From CANLBN01 sp050633825 (GTDB lineage: Bacteria; Pseudomonadota; Gammaproteobacteria; Pseudomonadales; Cellvibrionaceae), in NCBI GenBank assembly GCA_050633825.1, contig JBOEHG010000009.1:1-64000 (forward strand): a stretch of 64,000 nucleotides of DNA, given 5' to 3'. The notes under the pieces are model-generated. The model was not told the DNA's origin, searched no databases, and was given only the letters and a program-made list of their open reading frames with translations. How positions within the stretch are numbered: the first letter of the stretch is position 1; the number at the start of each line of letters is the position of its first letter. Positions 43,838 through 53,220 of this stretch are shown in pieces. The translations under genes were made by a program, and so were the position numbers.

Positions 43838-45034
43838 TCAGCTTTTTAACAGTTCAGTATCTTGTTTATCAGGTAGGCTAGCACGGAGCACGAAATAGCC
43901 TACCAAGCCAGAGGCCAAAGAGCCCAGTAAAATACCAAGACGTTCATCGATAACAAGATTGACACCGGTTTCCTCAAAAGCCAGAGAGCCAATAAATAAG
44001 CTCATAGTAAAACCTACCCCGCATAATGCAGAAATACCGTACAGCGATGCCCATGACATGCTTGCCGGTAACTTAGTTAAACCTAGTTTAATAGCCAACC
44101 AACACAAACCAAAAATACCAACCTGTTTGCCCACAAATAAGCCCAAAGCAATACCGGCAGGGATTGGGTGTAGTAACTGTTCTACGCCAACATCACCTAA
44201 ATAAATACCTGCATTACAGAAGGCAAATAAAGGCAATATAATAAGGCTAACACCCGTGTGTAACTCATGCTCTAGGGTTTTAAGGGGGGATGCTTTTGTC
44301 TTTTGGCAACTTAAGGGAATAAACATGGCTAGAATGACGCCGGTTAATGTTGCATGAACACCCGATTTAAGCATAGCCACCCACATTATTGCGCCAATAA
44401 AAAGGTAATAACGTTTTTTAATGACCTCATTGCGGTTCATAAAAAATAAACCAACAATACAAATTGCACAGATAATCAAAGCCAAAAAAGAAATATTGCT
44501 AGTATAAAAAGCAGCAATAATAATAATTGCGCCTAAATCATCAAAAATAGCTAAGGATGTTAAAAAAACCTTTAAGCTTAAAGGAACACGCGGCCCGAGC
44601 AAGGTCAATATACCAAGAGCAAAAGCAATATCTGTCGCAGCTGGAATAGCCCAGCCTTGAATAGCGGCTGGGTCATCTTTATTAAAGAAAGCATAAACCA
44701 GCGCGGGAACAGCCATACCACCAATAGCACCAATTGCAGGGAAAACAACATTATTCCTATCTGATAATTCCCCTATAAGAAACTCTCGCTTCAACTCTAA
44801 GCCTATCAATAGAAAAAAAACGGCCATTAATCCATCATTAACCCAGAGTAAGAGCGGTTTTTTAATCTCCAAAATGCCCACTGTTATCGCTACAGGAGTA
44901 TCAATCAATAGATTGTAATAAGCAGAAAGCGGTGTGTTAGCGACAAAAATCGCAAGGACAGCAGCAAACATTAACAACACGCCTGGAAATGATTCGTGGT
45001 GCAATATCTTTTTGAAGGTTAGCGAAGAGCTCAT
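43838..45034 (-). CDS. nhaA: Na+/H+ antiporter NhaA
   Basis: This ~398-residue antiporter has about 12 hydrophobic helices. The paired aspartates that bind Na+ in NhaA appear in PAATDIAFALGIL and IFDDLGAIIIIAAF. The N-terminus (FKKILHHESFPGVLLMFAAVLAIFVANTPL) is typical. The ATG at 45034 follows AGGAT. NhaA exchanges 2 H+ for 1 Na+ and contributes to pH and sodium homeostasis, consistent with a saline habitat and with the Mrp-type antiporter operon at the right end of the window. Confidence 0.96.
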   Translation of the reverse strand: MSSSLTFKKILHHESFPGVLLMFAAVLAIFVANTPLSAYYNLLIDTPVAITVGILEIKKPLLLWVNDGLMAVFFLLIGLELKREFLIGELSDRNNVVFPAIGAIGGMAVPALVYAFFNKDDPAAIQGWAIPAATDIAFALGILTLLGPRVPLSLKVFLTSLAIFDDLGAIIIIAAFYTSNISFLALIICAICIVGLFFMNRNEVIKKRYYLFIGAIMWVAMLKSGVHATLTGVILAMFIPLSCQKTKASPLKTLEHELHTGVSLIILPLFAFCNAGIYLGDVGVEQLLHPIPAGIALGLFVGKQVGIFGLCWLAIKLGLTKLPASMSWASLYGISALCGVGFTMSLFIGSLAFEETGVNLVIDERLGILLGSLASGLVGYFVLRASLPDKQDTELLKS

Positions 45035-45187
45035 AAAATATCCTAATAACACAATTAAGCTAATTATAAATTATAGGTGATTTTTTTGCGATTTAAACCT
45101 CAGCAATGAATTATATCTTTTATACAAAGGGGTTATATAAAGATACAATTAATAAAGTTGAGGTGAAGGTGTTTGTATCACTACTGG

Positions 45188-46306
45188 TCAGACCTCTGAT
45201 TTTAAAAAATCAACTATGCCGCCATGGAGACTTTTGGCTTTAAAACCCAAATTATTTAAGATTGCTACTGCTTTTTGACTACGCACCCCTGTCTGACAGT
45301 AACATAAGACAAGTTTTTCTTTCGGTAGTTTATTTGTATTATTATTTATTTCATTTATCGGTATATGCAGACCACCCAAGTGAAAATTGATTCGTTCTTC
45401 TTCAGACCTAACATCAAGAATGATATAGCTATCATTATTTTCAGCTGAAGAAAGATGTTGCGCAAACTCAACAGTACTTATTGTATCGTAAGTATCCGCA
45501 ACGAAATTACATGCGATAGTATAATCGGTATCTAAAACGGAGTCGTTCGTTGCAGAACAAACCGGACAATCGGTATTTTTAGCCAACTGAATTTTATTCA
45601 TACTTAAATCCATGGTCTCAAGCATGCAAAGCTTGTTTTCCAAAGCAGTCGGCAAGCCCGCCAAAAACTTAATGGCTTCACTCGCCTGCAAAGTTCCTAG
45701 AAGCCCAGGCAAGACCCCCAATACTCCTGCCGTATTACAATCTTCAATATTTTCAGGGGCATCAGGAAACAAACAACGAAAACAGGCTGTAGCAGGGGTA
45801 AATAATGCACATTGACCGGAAAATTGATAAATACTCGCAAAAACCCATGGCTTTTTTAATTGAACGCAGGTGTCGTTAATTAAATAACGTGTCGAAAAAT
45901 TATCAGTGCAATCTAAAACCATATCTGCGGCGGCTATAAGCTTAACTGCATTATCGATCGTTAAATTTGCCTCAACAGCCGTAACATTAATTTCAGGATT
46001 TAATGCTAGTAACCGTTTTTTAGCACAGCCTGCTTTTGCTTGACCCACTTCATCGGTAGAAAAAATAATTTGCCGTTGCAAGTTAGTTAAATCAACTTGA
46101 TCACCATCTACAATAGTTATATGACCAACACCCGCAGCAGCAAGATAGAGCGAAACAGGAGAACCTAGCCCTCCTGCTCCTATTATTAATACACGGGAAT
46201 CTTTTAACCGCTTTTGGCCAGCAACACCAAACTGAGGTAATTGTAAATGCCGCGTATAACGTAGCCATTCACTGCCTGAAAAATTCATCGAGGAATCATT
46301 ACTCAC
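45188..46306 (-). CDS. ThiF/MoeB-like adenylyltransferase with C-terminal rhodanese domain
   Basis: The N-terminal ThiF/MoeB/HesA domain (~residues 10-240) carries VLIIGAGGLGSPVSLYLAAAGVG and the zinc-binding CxxC pairs CFRC and CPVC. The C-terminal rhodanese domain (~280-375) has its active cysteine in VLCYCQTGVRS. It likely adenylates the C-terminal Gly-Gly of ThiS so that sulfur can be added, with the rhodanese domain delivering sulfur. It closes the thi operon, starting near or inside the end of thiDE. The start is ambiguous: GTG at 46306 (after GAGG), ATG at 46288 or TTG at 46321. A MoeB role is an alternative. Confidence 0.88.
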   Translation of the reverse strand: MSNDSSMNFSGSEWLRYTRHLQLPQFGVAGQKRLKDSRVLIIGAGGLGSPVSLYLAAAGVGHITIVDGDQVDLTNLQRQIIFSTDEVGQAKAGCAKKRLLALNPEINVTAVEANLTIDNAVKLIAAADMVLDCTDNFSTRYLINDTCVQLKKPWVFASIYQFSGQCALFTPATACFRCLFPDAPENIEDCNTAGVLGVLPGLLGTLQASEAIKFLAGLPTALENKLCMLETMDLSMNKIQLAKNTDCPVCSATNDSVLDTDYTIACNFVADTYDTISTVEFAQHLSSAENNDSYIILDVRSEEERINFHLGGLHIPINEINNNTNKLPKEKLVLCYCQTGVRSQKAVAILNNLGFKAKSLHGGIVDFLKSEV

Positions 46307-47783
46307 AGTGGGCAACCTCAAAACGATTAATAAACTGCTTAGCGACTGTATGAGGTTCTTTTGCCAAAGTGATCGCTGTAATCATCGCAATGCTATCAAC
46401 ACCAATTGAGGCAATACCATCAAAGCGATCATCATTAATACCGCCGATAGCAACTAAAGGGTAATCAAGTACTTGCCTCCAATAACGTAATCCCGCCAAA
46501 CCATGAGGAACCCATGGCATATCTTTTGTGGTTGTATGGTAAACAGGCCCACACGCAATATAAGAAGGGCGATAACTGTGTGCTCTTGCCACTTCATAAT
46601 GACAATGGGTACTAATACCCAAGCGCAAGCCTGCTTCTTTTATTTGATCAATATCAGCATCATCTAAATCTTCCTGACCAAGATGCACACCATAAGCACC
46701 ATACTGTATCGCCAATGACCAGTAATCATTAATAAAGAGTCGTACATTATTTTCTTGAGAGACTTTAATCGCTTTTTGGATTTCTTCTTCGAGCGCCTTC
46801 CCCTGTAAATCTTTCACTCTTAGCTGAATGGTTGATATACCAGAGGGGATTAATTTTTTTATCCACTCTGCACGATCAACAACGGGATATAAACCTAAGA
46901 GAGGTTGATTGCATTCAGGAAAAGTGTCTTTATTTAAATTTTCTACAGCTTGATTTGTTAGCAATGGCAAATCAACTTGCTGATTCGGGAAACGATTAAT
47001 ATTAACTGGACCGTAATCATGATCACCGCCTAACCCATAAGACTCTCTTAAGCCTTGTGAAATAGCCATTTTACCAATAACAACGGCATCGTAGAGAGAA
47101 TAGCCCAACGCAATAGCACTGGCGATAGCTGACGATAAAGCGCAACCGGTACCACGGCTATTTTTTGTTTGAATCTTATGACTCGCTAGCCAAAATGACT
47201 TTTCACCATCTGAAAAATAATCTTGAGCAAGATGATTACTTTCAGAACAAAAATGTCCACCTTTTAATAAAACAGCTTTAGCGCCGAACGCTAATAATTG
47301 CTTGGCAGCACTAACAAGGTCATCAGTAGTATTAATAGATATACCTGTTAACAGCTCAGCCTCATCAATATTAGGCGTTAACAAGGTACAATGTGGTAGC
47401 AATACCCGCTTTAGTGCATTCAAAAAATCAAGATCGGTAAACGCCTTACCACTACTACTTTTCAGTACCGGGTCTAAAACTAAAGGGATATTTCTTTTAT
47501 TTAGAAAACCACCTAAAACGTCCAATTGATATTTATCAACCAGAAGGCCTGCTTTAACGACATCAATCGGTAAATTTTCATTTGCTTTTACTTGATCAGA
47601 AAAAACTGCTTCTTGAACAGCATTAATAGAAGTAACTGAGGTATTATTTTGTGCGGTGTTCGCCGTAATCACTGAGGCGCTATGCACACCCATTGTGGAT
47701 TGAGTACGAACATCCATAGAAAGGCCAGCAAAGCCAGCTGAATCGTTACCAGAAAAATTTAAAACAACGGGACGTTTAGGCAT
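46299..47783 (-). CDS. thiDE: ThiD-ThiE fusion: HMP(-P) kinase and thiamine phosphate synthase
   Basis: In this 494-residue bifunctional protein, residues ~1-265 are the ribokinase-like HMP-P kinase (VLNFSGNDSAGFAG, VLDPVLKSSSG, and the active-site segment NSRGTGCALSSAIA). Residues ~300-490 are the TIM-barrel thiamine-phosphate synthase (GLYPVVDR, TIQLRVKD, LFINDYW, GVHLGQEDLD, AIGGIND). It couples hydroxymethylpyrimidine phosphorylation with joining to the thiazole moiety. It lies 50 bp after thiG. The fusion is uncommon but known in some bacteria. Confidence 0.95.
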   Translation of the reverse strand: MPKRPVVLNFSGNDSAGFAGLSMDVRTQSTMGVHSASVITANTAQNNTSVTSINAVQEAVFSDQVKANENLPIDVVKAGLLVDKYQLDVLGGFLNKRNIPLVLDPVLKSSSGKAFTDLDFLNALKRVLLPHCTLLTPNIDEAELLTGISINTTDDLVSAAKQLLAFGAKAVLLKGGHFCSESNHLAQDYFSDGEKSFWLASHKIQTKNSRGTGCALSSAIASAIALGYSLYDAVVIGKMAISQGLRESYGLGGDHDYGPVNINRFPNQQVDLPLLTNQAVENLNKDTFPECNQPLLGLYPVVDRAEWIKKLIPSGISTIQLRVKDLQGKALEEEIQKAIKVSQENNVRLFINDYWSLAIQYGAYGVHLGQEDLDDADIDQIKEAGLRLGISTHCHYEVARAHSYRPSYIACGPVYHTTTKDMPWVPHGLAGLRYWRQVLDYPLVAIGGINDDRFDGIASIGVDSIAMITAITLAKEPHTVAKQFINRFEVAHCE

Positions 47784-47833
47784 AAAAATAGAAAAATCTT
47801 AAATGGAAAATACAAGGCATACTTAGCGGTCTT

Positions 47834-48631
47834 CTAATTGCCTTGATGCCAGAAAGGCGTTCCTATTGTAGGGGTACTCGGCTTAGCCAGATCACGCTCC
47901 TGAATAGCACCAGATTCATAAGCTGCCTTACCAGCCAACAAGGCATATTTAAATGCCTCTGCCATTTTAATTGGATCAGAAGCCTGAGCAACAGCAGTAT
48001 TTAATAATACCGCGTCATAACCTAACTCAAGTGCTTGTGCAGCATGAGAGGGTTTGCCAATACCAGCATCAACAATTAAGGTAATGTTGGGTAAACGCTC
48101 ACGGATCGTTTTCAAAGCATAAGGGTTTAACAAACCTTTCCCTGTACCAATAGGCGAACCCCACGGCATGAGAATACGACAACCTGCATCGACTAATTTT
48201 TGGCATAGTACTAAATCATCAGTGCAATATGGAAAGACCTCAAAGCCCTGAGAAATTAATTCTTTTGTGGCTTCTAACAACGCAAAGGGATCTGGTTGCA
48301 GATTATATTCGTCACCAATGACTTCCAACTTAATCCAAGTAGTACCAAATAACTCTCGAGCCATTTGAGCTGTAGTAACAGCATCCTTAACGGTATGGCA
48401 ACCCGCTGTATTAGGGAGTATATGTAAATTCAATTCTTGTAATAACTGCCAAAAATCATGGCCACTATTACCTTCACTAATGGCATTCATATTTTGACGG
48501 CGCAATGACACTGTCACCACTTCCGAGCCCGAGGCCCTAATAGATCGCTGCATAATATCCGGAGATGGATATAACGCAGAACCGATTAGTAAACGACTGG
48601 AGATTTCTTTATCCGCGAGAGTCCACATCAT
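47834..48631 (-). CDS. thiG: Thiazole synthase ThiG
   Basis: ThiG is the TIM-barrel enzyme that forms the thiazole ring from deoxyxylulose-5-phosphate, dehydroglycine and ThiS thiocarboxylate. Conserved segments are LLIGSALYPSPD, TAGCHTVKDAV, WIKLEVIGDEYNLQPD (with the Schiff-base Lys), MPWGSPIGTGKGL and LIVDAGIGKPSHAAQALELG. The ATG at 48631 overlaps the thiS stop (TGATG), and a second ATG follows. An AAGGTGG site inside the end of thiS serves it. It is the fourth gene of the operon. Confidence 0.96.
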   Translation of the reverse strand: MMWTLADKEISSRLLIGSALYPSPDIMQRSIRASGSEVVTVSLRRQNMNAISEGNSGHDFWQLLQELNLHILPNTAGCHTVKDAVTTAQMARELFGTTWIKLEVIGDEYNLQPDPFALLEATKELISQGFEVFPYCTDDLVLCQKLVDAGCRILMPWGSPIGTGKGLLNPYALKTIRERLPNITLIVDAGIGKPSHAAQALELGYDAVLLNTAVAQASDPIKMAEAFKYALLAGKAAYESGAIQERDLAKPSTPTIGTPFWHQGN

Positions 48632-48834
48632 CAACCACCTTGCATAGGAATCAGCAATTCAACTTGATCGCCATCTAACAATTGCGTTTTTTGATACGCT
48701 GATTTAGGTACAAACTGCTTATTAACAGCAATAGCAAATGTTTGCTGACCTAATTCCCATTGATCAATAGCATCCAGCAAATTACTTTCTGCATTGACTG
48801 ATTTATCTTCACCATTTAAAAAAACTGTAATCAT
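48631..48834 (-). CDS. thiS: Sulfur carrier protein ThiS
   Basis: This 67-residue ubiquitin-like protein ends in the diglycine MQGG that is adenylated and thiocarboxylated during thiazole synthesis. It lies between thiO and thiG with 14 bp upstream spacing and a stop codon shared with the thiG start region. The length is normal for ThiS, and ThiF-type activation is available from the operon's last gene. Confidence 0.95.
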   Translation of the reverse strand: MITVFLNGEDKSVNAESNLLDAIDQWELGQQTFAIAVNKQFVPKSAYQKTQLLDGDQVELLIPMQGG

Positions 48835-48848
48835 AAGTAATAAAAATA

Positions 48849-49940
48849 TTAAGCGACACGCTGAATCAATGAAGAATATGAAGACTGGTAATCAGGGTTT
48901 TCTAAAGCGTTTAAGACTTCTTCACCTAATGCTGGCGACAATAAAAAACCATGCCGAAACAAACCATTCACTCGAATCAAACCATTGCTGTATTCAATCT
49001 TGGGCAAGTTATTATTTAATGCTGGGCGACAATTAGCTCTCATATCAACAATTCGGGCTTCAGCAAATCCTGGATGCAAACTGTACGCAGCCGATAATAA
49101 CTCCAAACTAGAGCGTACGGTCATCGGACCTCTATCATTACTTTCAATCTGAGTAGCGCCAACAACATAAAGATTATCGTGACCACGCGGGACTAAATAG
49201 AGGCGATAACGAGGGTGCATTAATCGAACTAAACGTTTTATTTTAACTTCAGGTGCTTGCAACCAAATTAATTCTCCACGCACTCCGCGCAGCTCATCCC
49301 ACTGAGGCTTGGCACCCAAACCACGACAATCGATAACACAGTCAAAATGGTGCTTGCCTTCATTCGTTTCAATAACCGTAGCACCCACTTCATGTATTAC
49401 CCTATTGGCATACCATTGAATACCCTGCTCTATTAAATTGTCTGCCAATAACTGTAAGGTTTTGTTTGGGCATAACCATGCTTCTTCTGGCAAATAAGCA
49501 GCTTCACTAAATTGGGAAGCCAACTCAGGTTCCAGCATAGTCAACTGCTGTTGATTCAATTGCTTAAATTGATCCTGAGAAAGTGATAACTTATTAGAAA
49601 CTTGCTGAGTAAAATGCTGGTAGTCTGGGCGATCTGCAGCATGGGATACAACAAGGCTTCCCTGTTGAAAGTATCCCATATCACCTTTGAGTTCATCGGC
49701 TAATTGTTTCCACAAATCTAATGAGCGCATCCCTAGCTCGTAAACCATTAACTCAGCAGATTCAACTTCACAATAAGGCGTTAACATACCGGCAGCGGTG
49801 TAGGCTGCAGCATCACCAAAGTCAATATCATCTTTATCAAACAAGCTCACAGCATAACCGGCACGACAAAGCTGCCATGCAAGGACTCGCCCCATAACAC
49901 CAGCGCCGGCAATACCAATACTTTTATAATGCGTTGACAT
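48849..49940 (-). CDS. thiO: Glycine oxidase ThiO
   Basis: This 363-residue FAD-dependent amino-acid oxidase has the dinucleotide-binding SIGIAGAGVMGRVLAWQLCRAGYAVSLFD at the N-terminus and TAAGMLTPYCE near residue 49. The C-terminal RPALNNNLPKIEYSNGLIRVNGLFRHGFLLSPALG is typical of DAO-family enzymes. It oxidises glycine to the imine used by ThiG; the alternative anaerobic supplier ThiH is absent, which suggests oxygen-dependent thiazole synthesis. It starts 9 bp after thiC. Confidence 0.94.
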   Translation of the reverse strand: MSTHYKSIGIAGAGVMGRVLAWQLCRAGYAVSLFDKDDIDFGDAAAYTAAGMLTPYCEVESAELMVYELGMRSLDLWKQLADELKGDMGYFQQGSLVVSHAADRPDYQHFTQQVSNKLSLSQDQFKQLNQQQLTMLEPELASQFSEAAYLPEEAWLCPNKTLQLLADNLIEQGIQWYANRVIHEVGATVIETNEGKHHFDCVIDCRGLGAKPQWDELRGVRGELIWLQAPEVKIKRLVRLMHPRYRLYLVPRGHDNLYVVGATQIESNDRGPMTVRSSLELLSAAYSLHPGFAEARIVDMRANCRPALNNNLPKIEYSNGLIRVNGLFRHGFLLSPALGEEVLNALENPDYQSSYSSLIQRVA

Positions 49941-49949
49941 AAGGCTTAA

Positions 49950-51794
49950 TTAATCGACATGTTCAACATAAATTTGACTGCCCAATTCTTTAAACTCGGC
50001 TGACTTTTGTTTCATCCCAGCCTGAATTTCTTTTTCAGAAGCATAGTCTCTCACTTCCTGACTGATTTTCATCGAACAAAATTTAGGGCCACACATCGAA
50101 CAAAAATGAGCAACTTTTGCAGAATCTTTCGGTAAAGTTTCGTCATGAAATTCACGAGCACGATCAGGGTCAAGGCCCAAATTAAATTGGTCTTCCCAAC
50201 GAAATTCAAAACGCGCTTTCGACAACATATCATCACGATAACGAGCACCCGGATGACCTTTAGCAATATCAGCCGCATGTGCAGCAATCTTATAAGTAAT
50301 GATGCCTTCTTTCACATCATCTCGATTAGGTAAACCCAAATGCTCTTTAGGTGTGACATAACATAACATGGCACAACCAAACCAACCGATCATTGCAGCA
50401 CCAATACCACTAGTAAAATGATCATAACCCGGTGCAATATCTGTCGTCAGTGGACCTAAAGTATAAAATGGCGCCTCATCACAATGTTCTAATTGCTTAT
50501 CCATATTTTCTTTTACCATATGCATTGGCACATGGCCTGGGCCTTCGATCATGGTTTGCACATCATGCTTCCAAGCGATTTTGGTTAATTCACCCAAGGT
50601 TTCCAGCTCACCAAATTGCGCAGGATCATTTGCATCAGCTAAAGAACCCGGACGCAAACCATCACCCAATGAGAAACTGACATCATACGCTTTCATGATT
50701 TCACAAATCTCTTCGAAATTTGTGTACAAGAAATTTTCTTTATGATGAGCAATACACCACTTCGCCATTATTGAACCACCACGAGAAACAATACCGGTTA
50801 CACGGTTAGCGGTTAAGGGCACATAGCGCAATAAAACGCCCGCGTGGATAGTAAAGTAATCAACACCCTGCTCTGCTTGTTCGATCAATGTATCGCGAAA
50901 AACTTCCCAAGTAAGATCTTCAGCAACGCCATTGACCTTCTCAAGCGCTTGATAAATGGGAACCGTACCAATGGGCACAGGTGAATTACGAACAATATAG
51001 TCACGGGTGGAATGAATATTTTTACCGGTCGATAAATCCATGACCGTATCGCCACCCCAACGAGTTGACCAAACCAACTTCTCAACTTCTTCTTCAATAC
51101 TGGATGTCAAAGCAGAATTACCAATATTGGCATTAATTTTAACCAAGAAATTACGGCCAATAATCATTGGTTCTAATTCAGTATGGTTAATATTGGCGGG
51201 AATAATCGCGCGGCCTTCGGCCACTTCTTTACGAACAAATTCAGGTGTAATTGGTTGTAAATTAGCACCCCACGAATGACCTTTTAGGCGCTCATTACGC
51301 TCATCAGTGGTAAATTCATTACTCAAAGCTTCTCTGGCTTGATTTTCACGAATGGCAATATATTCCATTTCTGGTGTAACAATCCCTTTGCGAGCATAGT
51401 GCATTTGGGATACATTCATACCAGCCTTTGCGCGACGAGGTTTGCGCTGGAGCTGGTCATTATAAAACTGGAAGGCTTTTTCTGAATCGTCGTGCCCATT
51501 ATCCATTGGCTTGATTTCACGACCTTCATAAAACTCGGTATCACCACGAGCATCAATCCATTCCGAGCGAATATCTTCTAAACCCGTATGAACATCAATA
51601 TCAACACTGGGATCAGTGTAAGCACCAGAAGTGTCATAAACCGTTACTGAGGTGCCATCGGTCAGATTAATCTTACGCATTGGCACTTTGACATCAGGCA
51701 TAGTCTCAGACGAAACATAGACCTTTTCACTCGCCGGCAAAGGCTCTCGAGTCAAAATACTGGTAGTGGGTTCTACAGGGAGCTTGCTGTTCAT
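49950..51794 (-). CDS. thiC: Phosphomethylpyrimidine synthase ThiC
   Basis: This radical-SAM-type enzyme converts aminoimidazole ribotide to hydroxymethylpyrimidine phosphate. It is 614 residues long. GLRPGSLADANDPAQF, EGPGHVPMHMV and the C-terminal iron-sulfur cluster motif CSMCGPKFCSMK are intact. It is first in the thi operon, directly behind the TPP riboswitch. A GAGGA site at 51804-51808 precedes the ATG; an anti-Shine-Dalgarno (TCCTCCT on this strand, 51831-51837) sits just upstream and could pair with it. Confidence 0.97.
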   Translation of the reverse strand: MNSKLPVEPTTSILTREPLPASEKVYVSSETMPDVKVPMRKINLTDGTSVTVYDTSGAYTDPSVDIDVHTGLEDIRSEWIDARGDTEFYEGREIKPMDNGHDDSEKAFQFYNDQLQRKPRRAKAGMNVSQMHYARKGIVTPEMEYIAIRENQAREALSNEFTTDERNERLKGHSWGANLQPITPEFVRKEVAEGRAIIPANINHTELEPMIIGRNFLVKINANIGNSALTSSIEEEVEKLVWSTRWGGDTVMDLSTGKNIHSTRDYIVRNSPVPIGTVPIYQALEKVNGVAEDLTWEVFRDTLIEQAEQGVDYFTIHAGVLLRYVPLTANRVTGIVSRGGSIMAKWCIAHHKENFLYTNFEEICEIMKAYDVSFSLGDGLRPGSLADANDPAQFGELETLGELTKIAWKHDVQTMIEGPGHVPMHMVKENMDKQLEHCDEAPFYTLGPLTTDIAPGYDHFTSGIGAAMIGWFGCAMLCYVTPKEHLGLPNRDDVKEGIITYKIAAHAADIAKGHPGARYRDDMLSKARFEFRWEDQFNLGLDPDRAREFHDETLPKDSAKVAHFCSMCGPKFCSMKISQEVRDYASEKEIQAGMKQKSAEFKELGSQIYVEHVD

Positions 51795-51888
51795 CTAGAC
51801 ATATCCTCACGATCAAAAAATGTACAACGAAGGAGGACAAAGAAATTAAAGACAGGGAATGGGGGTACCCAAACGATCTTGTTTCTAC

Positions 51889-51981
51889 TCACTTCCTACG
51901 CCAATACTAACTGGATCAGGTTCACGGGTTCACACTAAACTCTACGAGCTCAATGCATCTCAGCCTATAGCACCCCGAGAG
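51889..51981 (-). promoter_or_regulatory. TPP riboswitch (THI element) of the thi operon
   Basis: Read on the minus strand, the sequence has GGGGTGC, GGCTGAGATGCA, ACCCGTGAACCTGATC and GTTAGTATTGGCGTAGGAA in the order of the THI-box aptamer, which binds thiamine pyrophosphate. It ends about 95 bp before thiC. Between it and the thiC ribosome site lies a TCCTCCT stretch able to sequester that site, which points to translational control. The expression platform is an inference. Confidence 0.95.
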
Positions 51982-52160
51982 CAATAAATAATCAGTGCGC
52001 TAGTGTATGCAAAAACAGGTAAAATTGGAAGCAGATCACAAAAAAGCCTTGTATTTTGAACCAGTTTACACGGCACAGACCGTTTATACGGCAGCACATA
52101 GTAAAAAGTTCTACAGTGGCCTGAATCGAAATTTTGTCATTATTGATTGATTAATAAGTT

Positions 52161-52520
52161 ATGGTTTCAAAAGCAAAGCTATATAAACAGCTGGATTCTC
52201 TGGAGTCAGAGCTCGAAGAAAGCTTAAAGCCTTTACTGGAAAAAGCGGCCAATGGTCAGAATGACCTTGTGTTTTGTGTAAGCGACTTTAACCCATTCAA
52301 AGAGCTTAAGTCTCACACCAACACAGAGATGGAAGAATTGATCAAAATGGGGGCTCAGATCTTAGTACTCAAGGAAAAGCTAGAGGAAGATGCTACAGGC
52401 TCTATTGCCGAGAGAATCTGCTGGTATTGCCGGGAATGGGGAAACATTCAAAACCATCACAGAGCTAATACACAGGAGCTAGCCAAACAGTTTTTAACAG
52501 AGATAGACAATAGCAGTTAA
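52161..52520 (+). CDS. Hypothetical protein at the left edge of the integron
   Basis: This 119-residue soluble protein is helix-rich and acidic (KLYKQLDSLESELEESLKPLLEKA, MEELIKMGAQILVLKEKLEEDA) with WYCREWGNIQNHHRA near the C-terminus. I recognise no family. It is on the plus strand, opposite to the integron cassettes, and its stop lies ~95 bp left of the last attC site. It may be a normal chromosomal gene flanking the array or a cassette gene in reverse. The stop is in frame with a further 38 open codons overlapping the attC, probably by chance. Confidence 0.55.
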   Translation: MVSKAKLYKQLDSLESELEESLKPLLEKAANGQNDLVFCVSDFNPFKELKSHTNTEMEELIKMGAQILVLKEKLEEDATGSIAERICWYCREWGNIQNHHRANTQELAKQFLTEIDNSS

Positions 52521-52615
52521 ATTGTAGTGGCTCAAACATGGTCAGACACTTTTTTCAATAAGGCGCGATCTAATTGGACAGTCCGCTCTTCCTATGAAGC
52601 CGCCGTTCGAGATTT

Positions 52616-52690
52616 TAACGCCCACATAAAAGGCGAGCGTTAGCGAGTCCAGCCCACACTTTTTGTGGGCGATTTTTGATGTTCTTATTA
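52616..52690 (-). repeat. attC site of cassette 5 (degenerate)
   Basis: The 3' core reads GGCGTTAAAA on the minus strand, and inverted arms GCCCACA / TGTGGGC are clear. The 5' end (TAATAAGAAC) is a poor match to the normal TAACAA end. It is listed as the last attC of the array because it has the position, orientation and palindrome of the others, and its core (GTTAAAA) deviates from GTTRRRY. Confidence 0.55.
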
Positions 52691-52703
52691 TGAGTTTCTT
52701 GGG

Positions 52704-53129
52704 TCATACACCGAGCCGTTTCTTGGTTATATGCTCTAAGCAAAGCTCTTTTTCTGTTTGACGACGAATGCTAACTAGAGGTTTGTGAGTTTGCTGTTTG
52801 TTGAAGGTGTTGGCTCGACTGTCGAAGCGATAAAGCTGTCTAAATAGGCCTTCAAGTTCTGCAATCTCTTGATCGGTAATATTGTCCCAAACTTCGTAGT
52901 AGGAAAAATGAGTCCAGTCTTTGTTTGGGTTGTTTAGATGTTTTTTAAGTCTAGATTTGATTCTTCCATTAGCATCTTTTCCAGACATACCAATGTAAAC
53001 CAAGTTGTAATGACTGCCACGTTTCCGATATAGAGCATATATTCCACGTAAATTCTTAGAAACGGCATCTAGCTCGTCAGCGTGACGATATTCTAATGCC
53101 GATTTTATGATTCTTAAGTTGCTCTTCAT
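52704..53129 (-). CDS. GIY-YIG nuclease-domain protein, integron cassette 5
   Basis: This 141-residue protein has the GIY-YIG fold: GIY at residues 29-31, YIG at 45-47 (YNLVYIGMSGK), a catalytic Arg near 56-60 (GRIKSRLKKH) and Glu93 in ELEGLFRQ. It is predicted to be a metal-dependent nuclease. It has no DNA-binding extension. It is the last gene of the cassette array, between attC sites on each side, and is read on the same strand as the other cassettes. Its biological role is unknown. Confidence 0.85.
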   Translation of the reverse strand: MKSNLRIIKSALEYRHADELDAVSKNLRGIYALYRKRGSHYNLVYIGMSGKDANGRIKSRLKKHLNNPNKDWTHFSYYEVWDNITDQEIAELEGLFRQLYRFDSRANTFNKQQTHKPLVSIRRQTEKELCLEHITKKRLGV

Positions 53130-53145
53130 CGGAGTTCTTTACTCA

Positions 53146-53220
53146 TAACGCCCACTTAAACGAGAGCCACGCAGTGGCGATCCGGAGGAACGAAGTGGAG
53201 CGCATTTAAAGCGCTTGTTA
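53146..53220 (-). repeat. attC site of cassette 4
   Basis: This is a 75-bp site. On the minus strand it runs from TAACAA, which is the DUF2513 stop codon region, to GGGCGTTATGA. Internal inverted arms (TTTAAA / TTTAA-type and the CCACTTCGTTCCTCC block) give the classic attC palindrome. The 3' core is GTTATGA. Confidence 0.9.

Noticed and set aside
52527..52643. 38 open codons from a GTG directly after the hypothetical gene at 52161-52520, in the same frame
   Set aside because: It runs into the degenerate attC site, has no ribosome site and no recognisable domain. It may be a relic, but chance is more likely.
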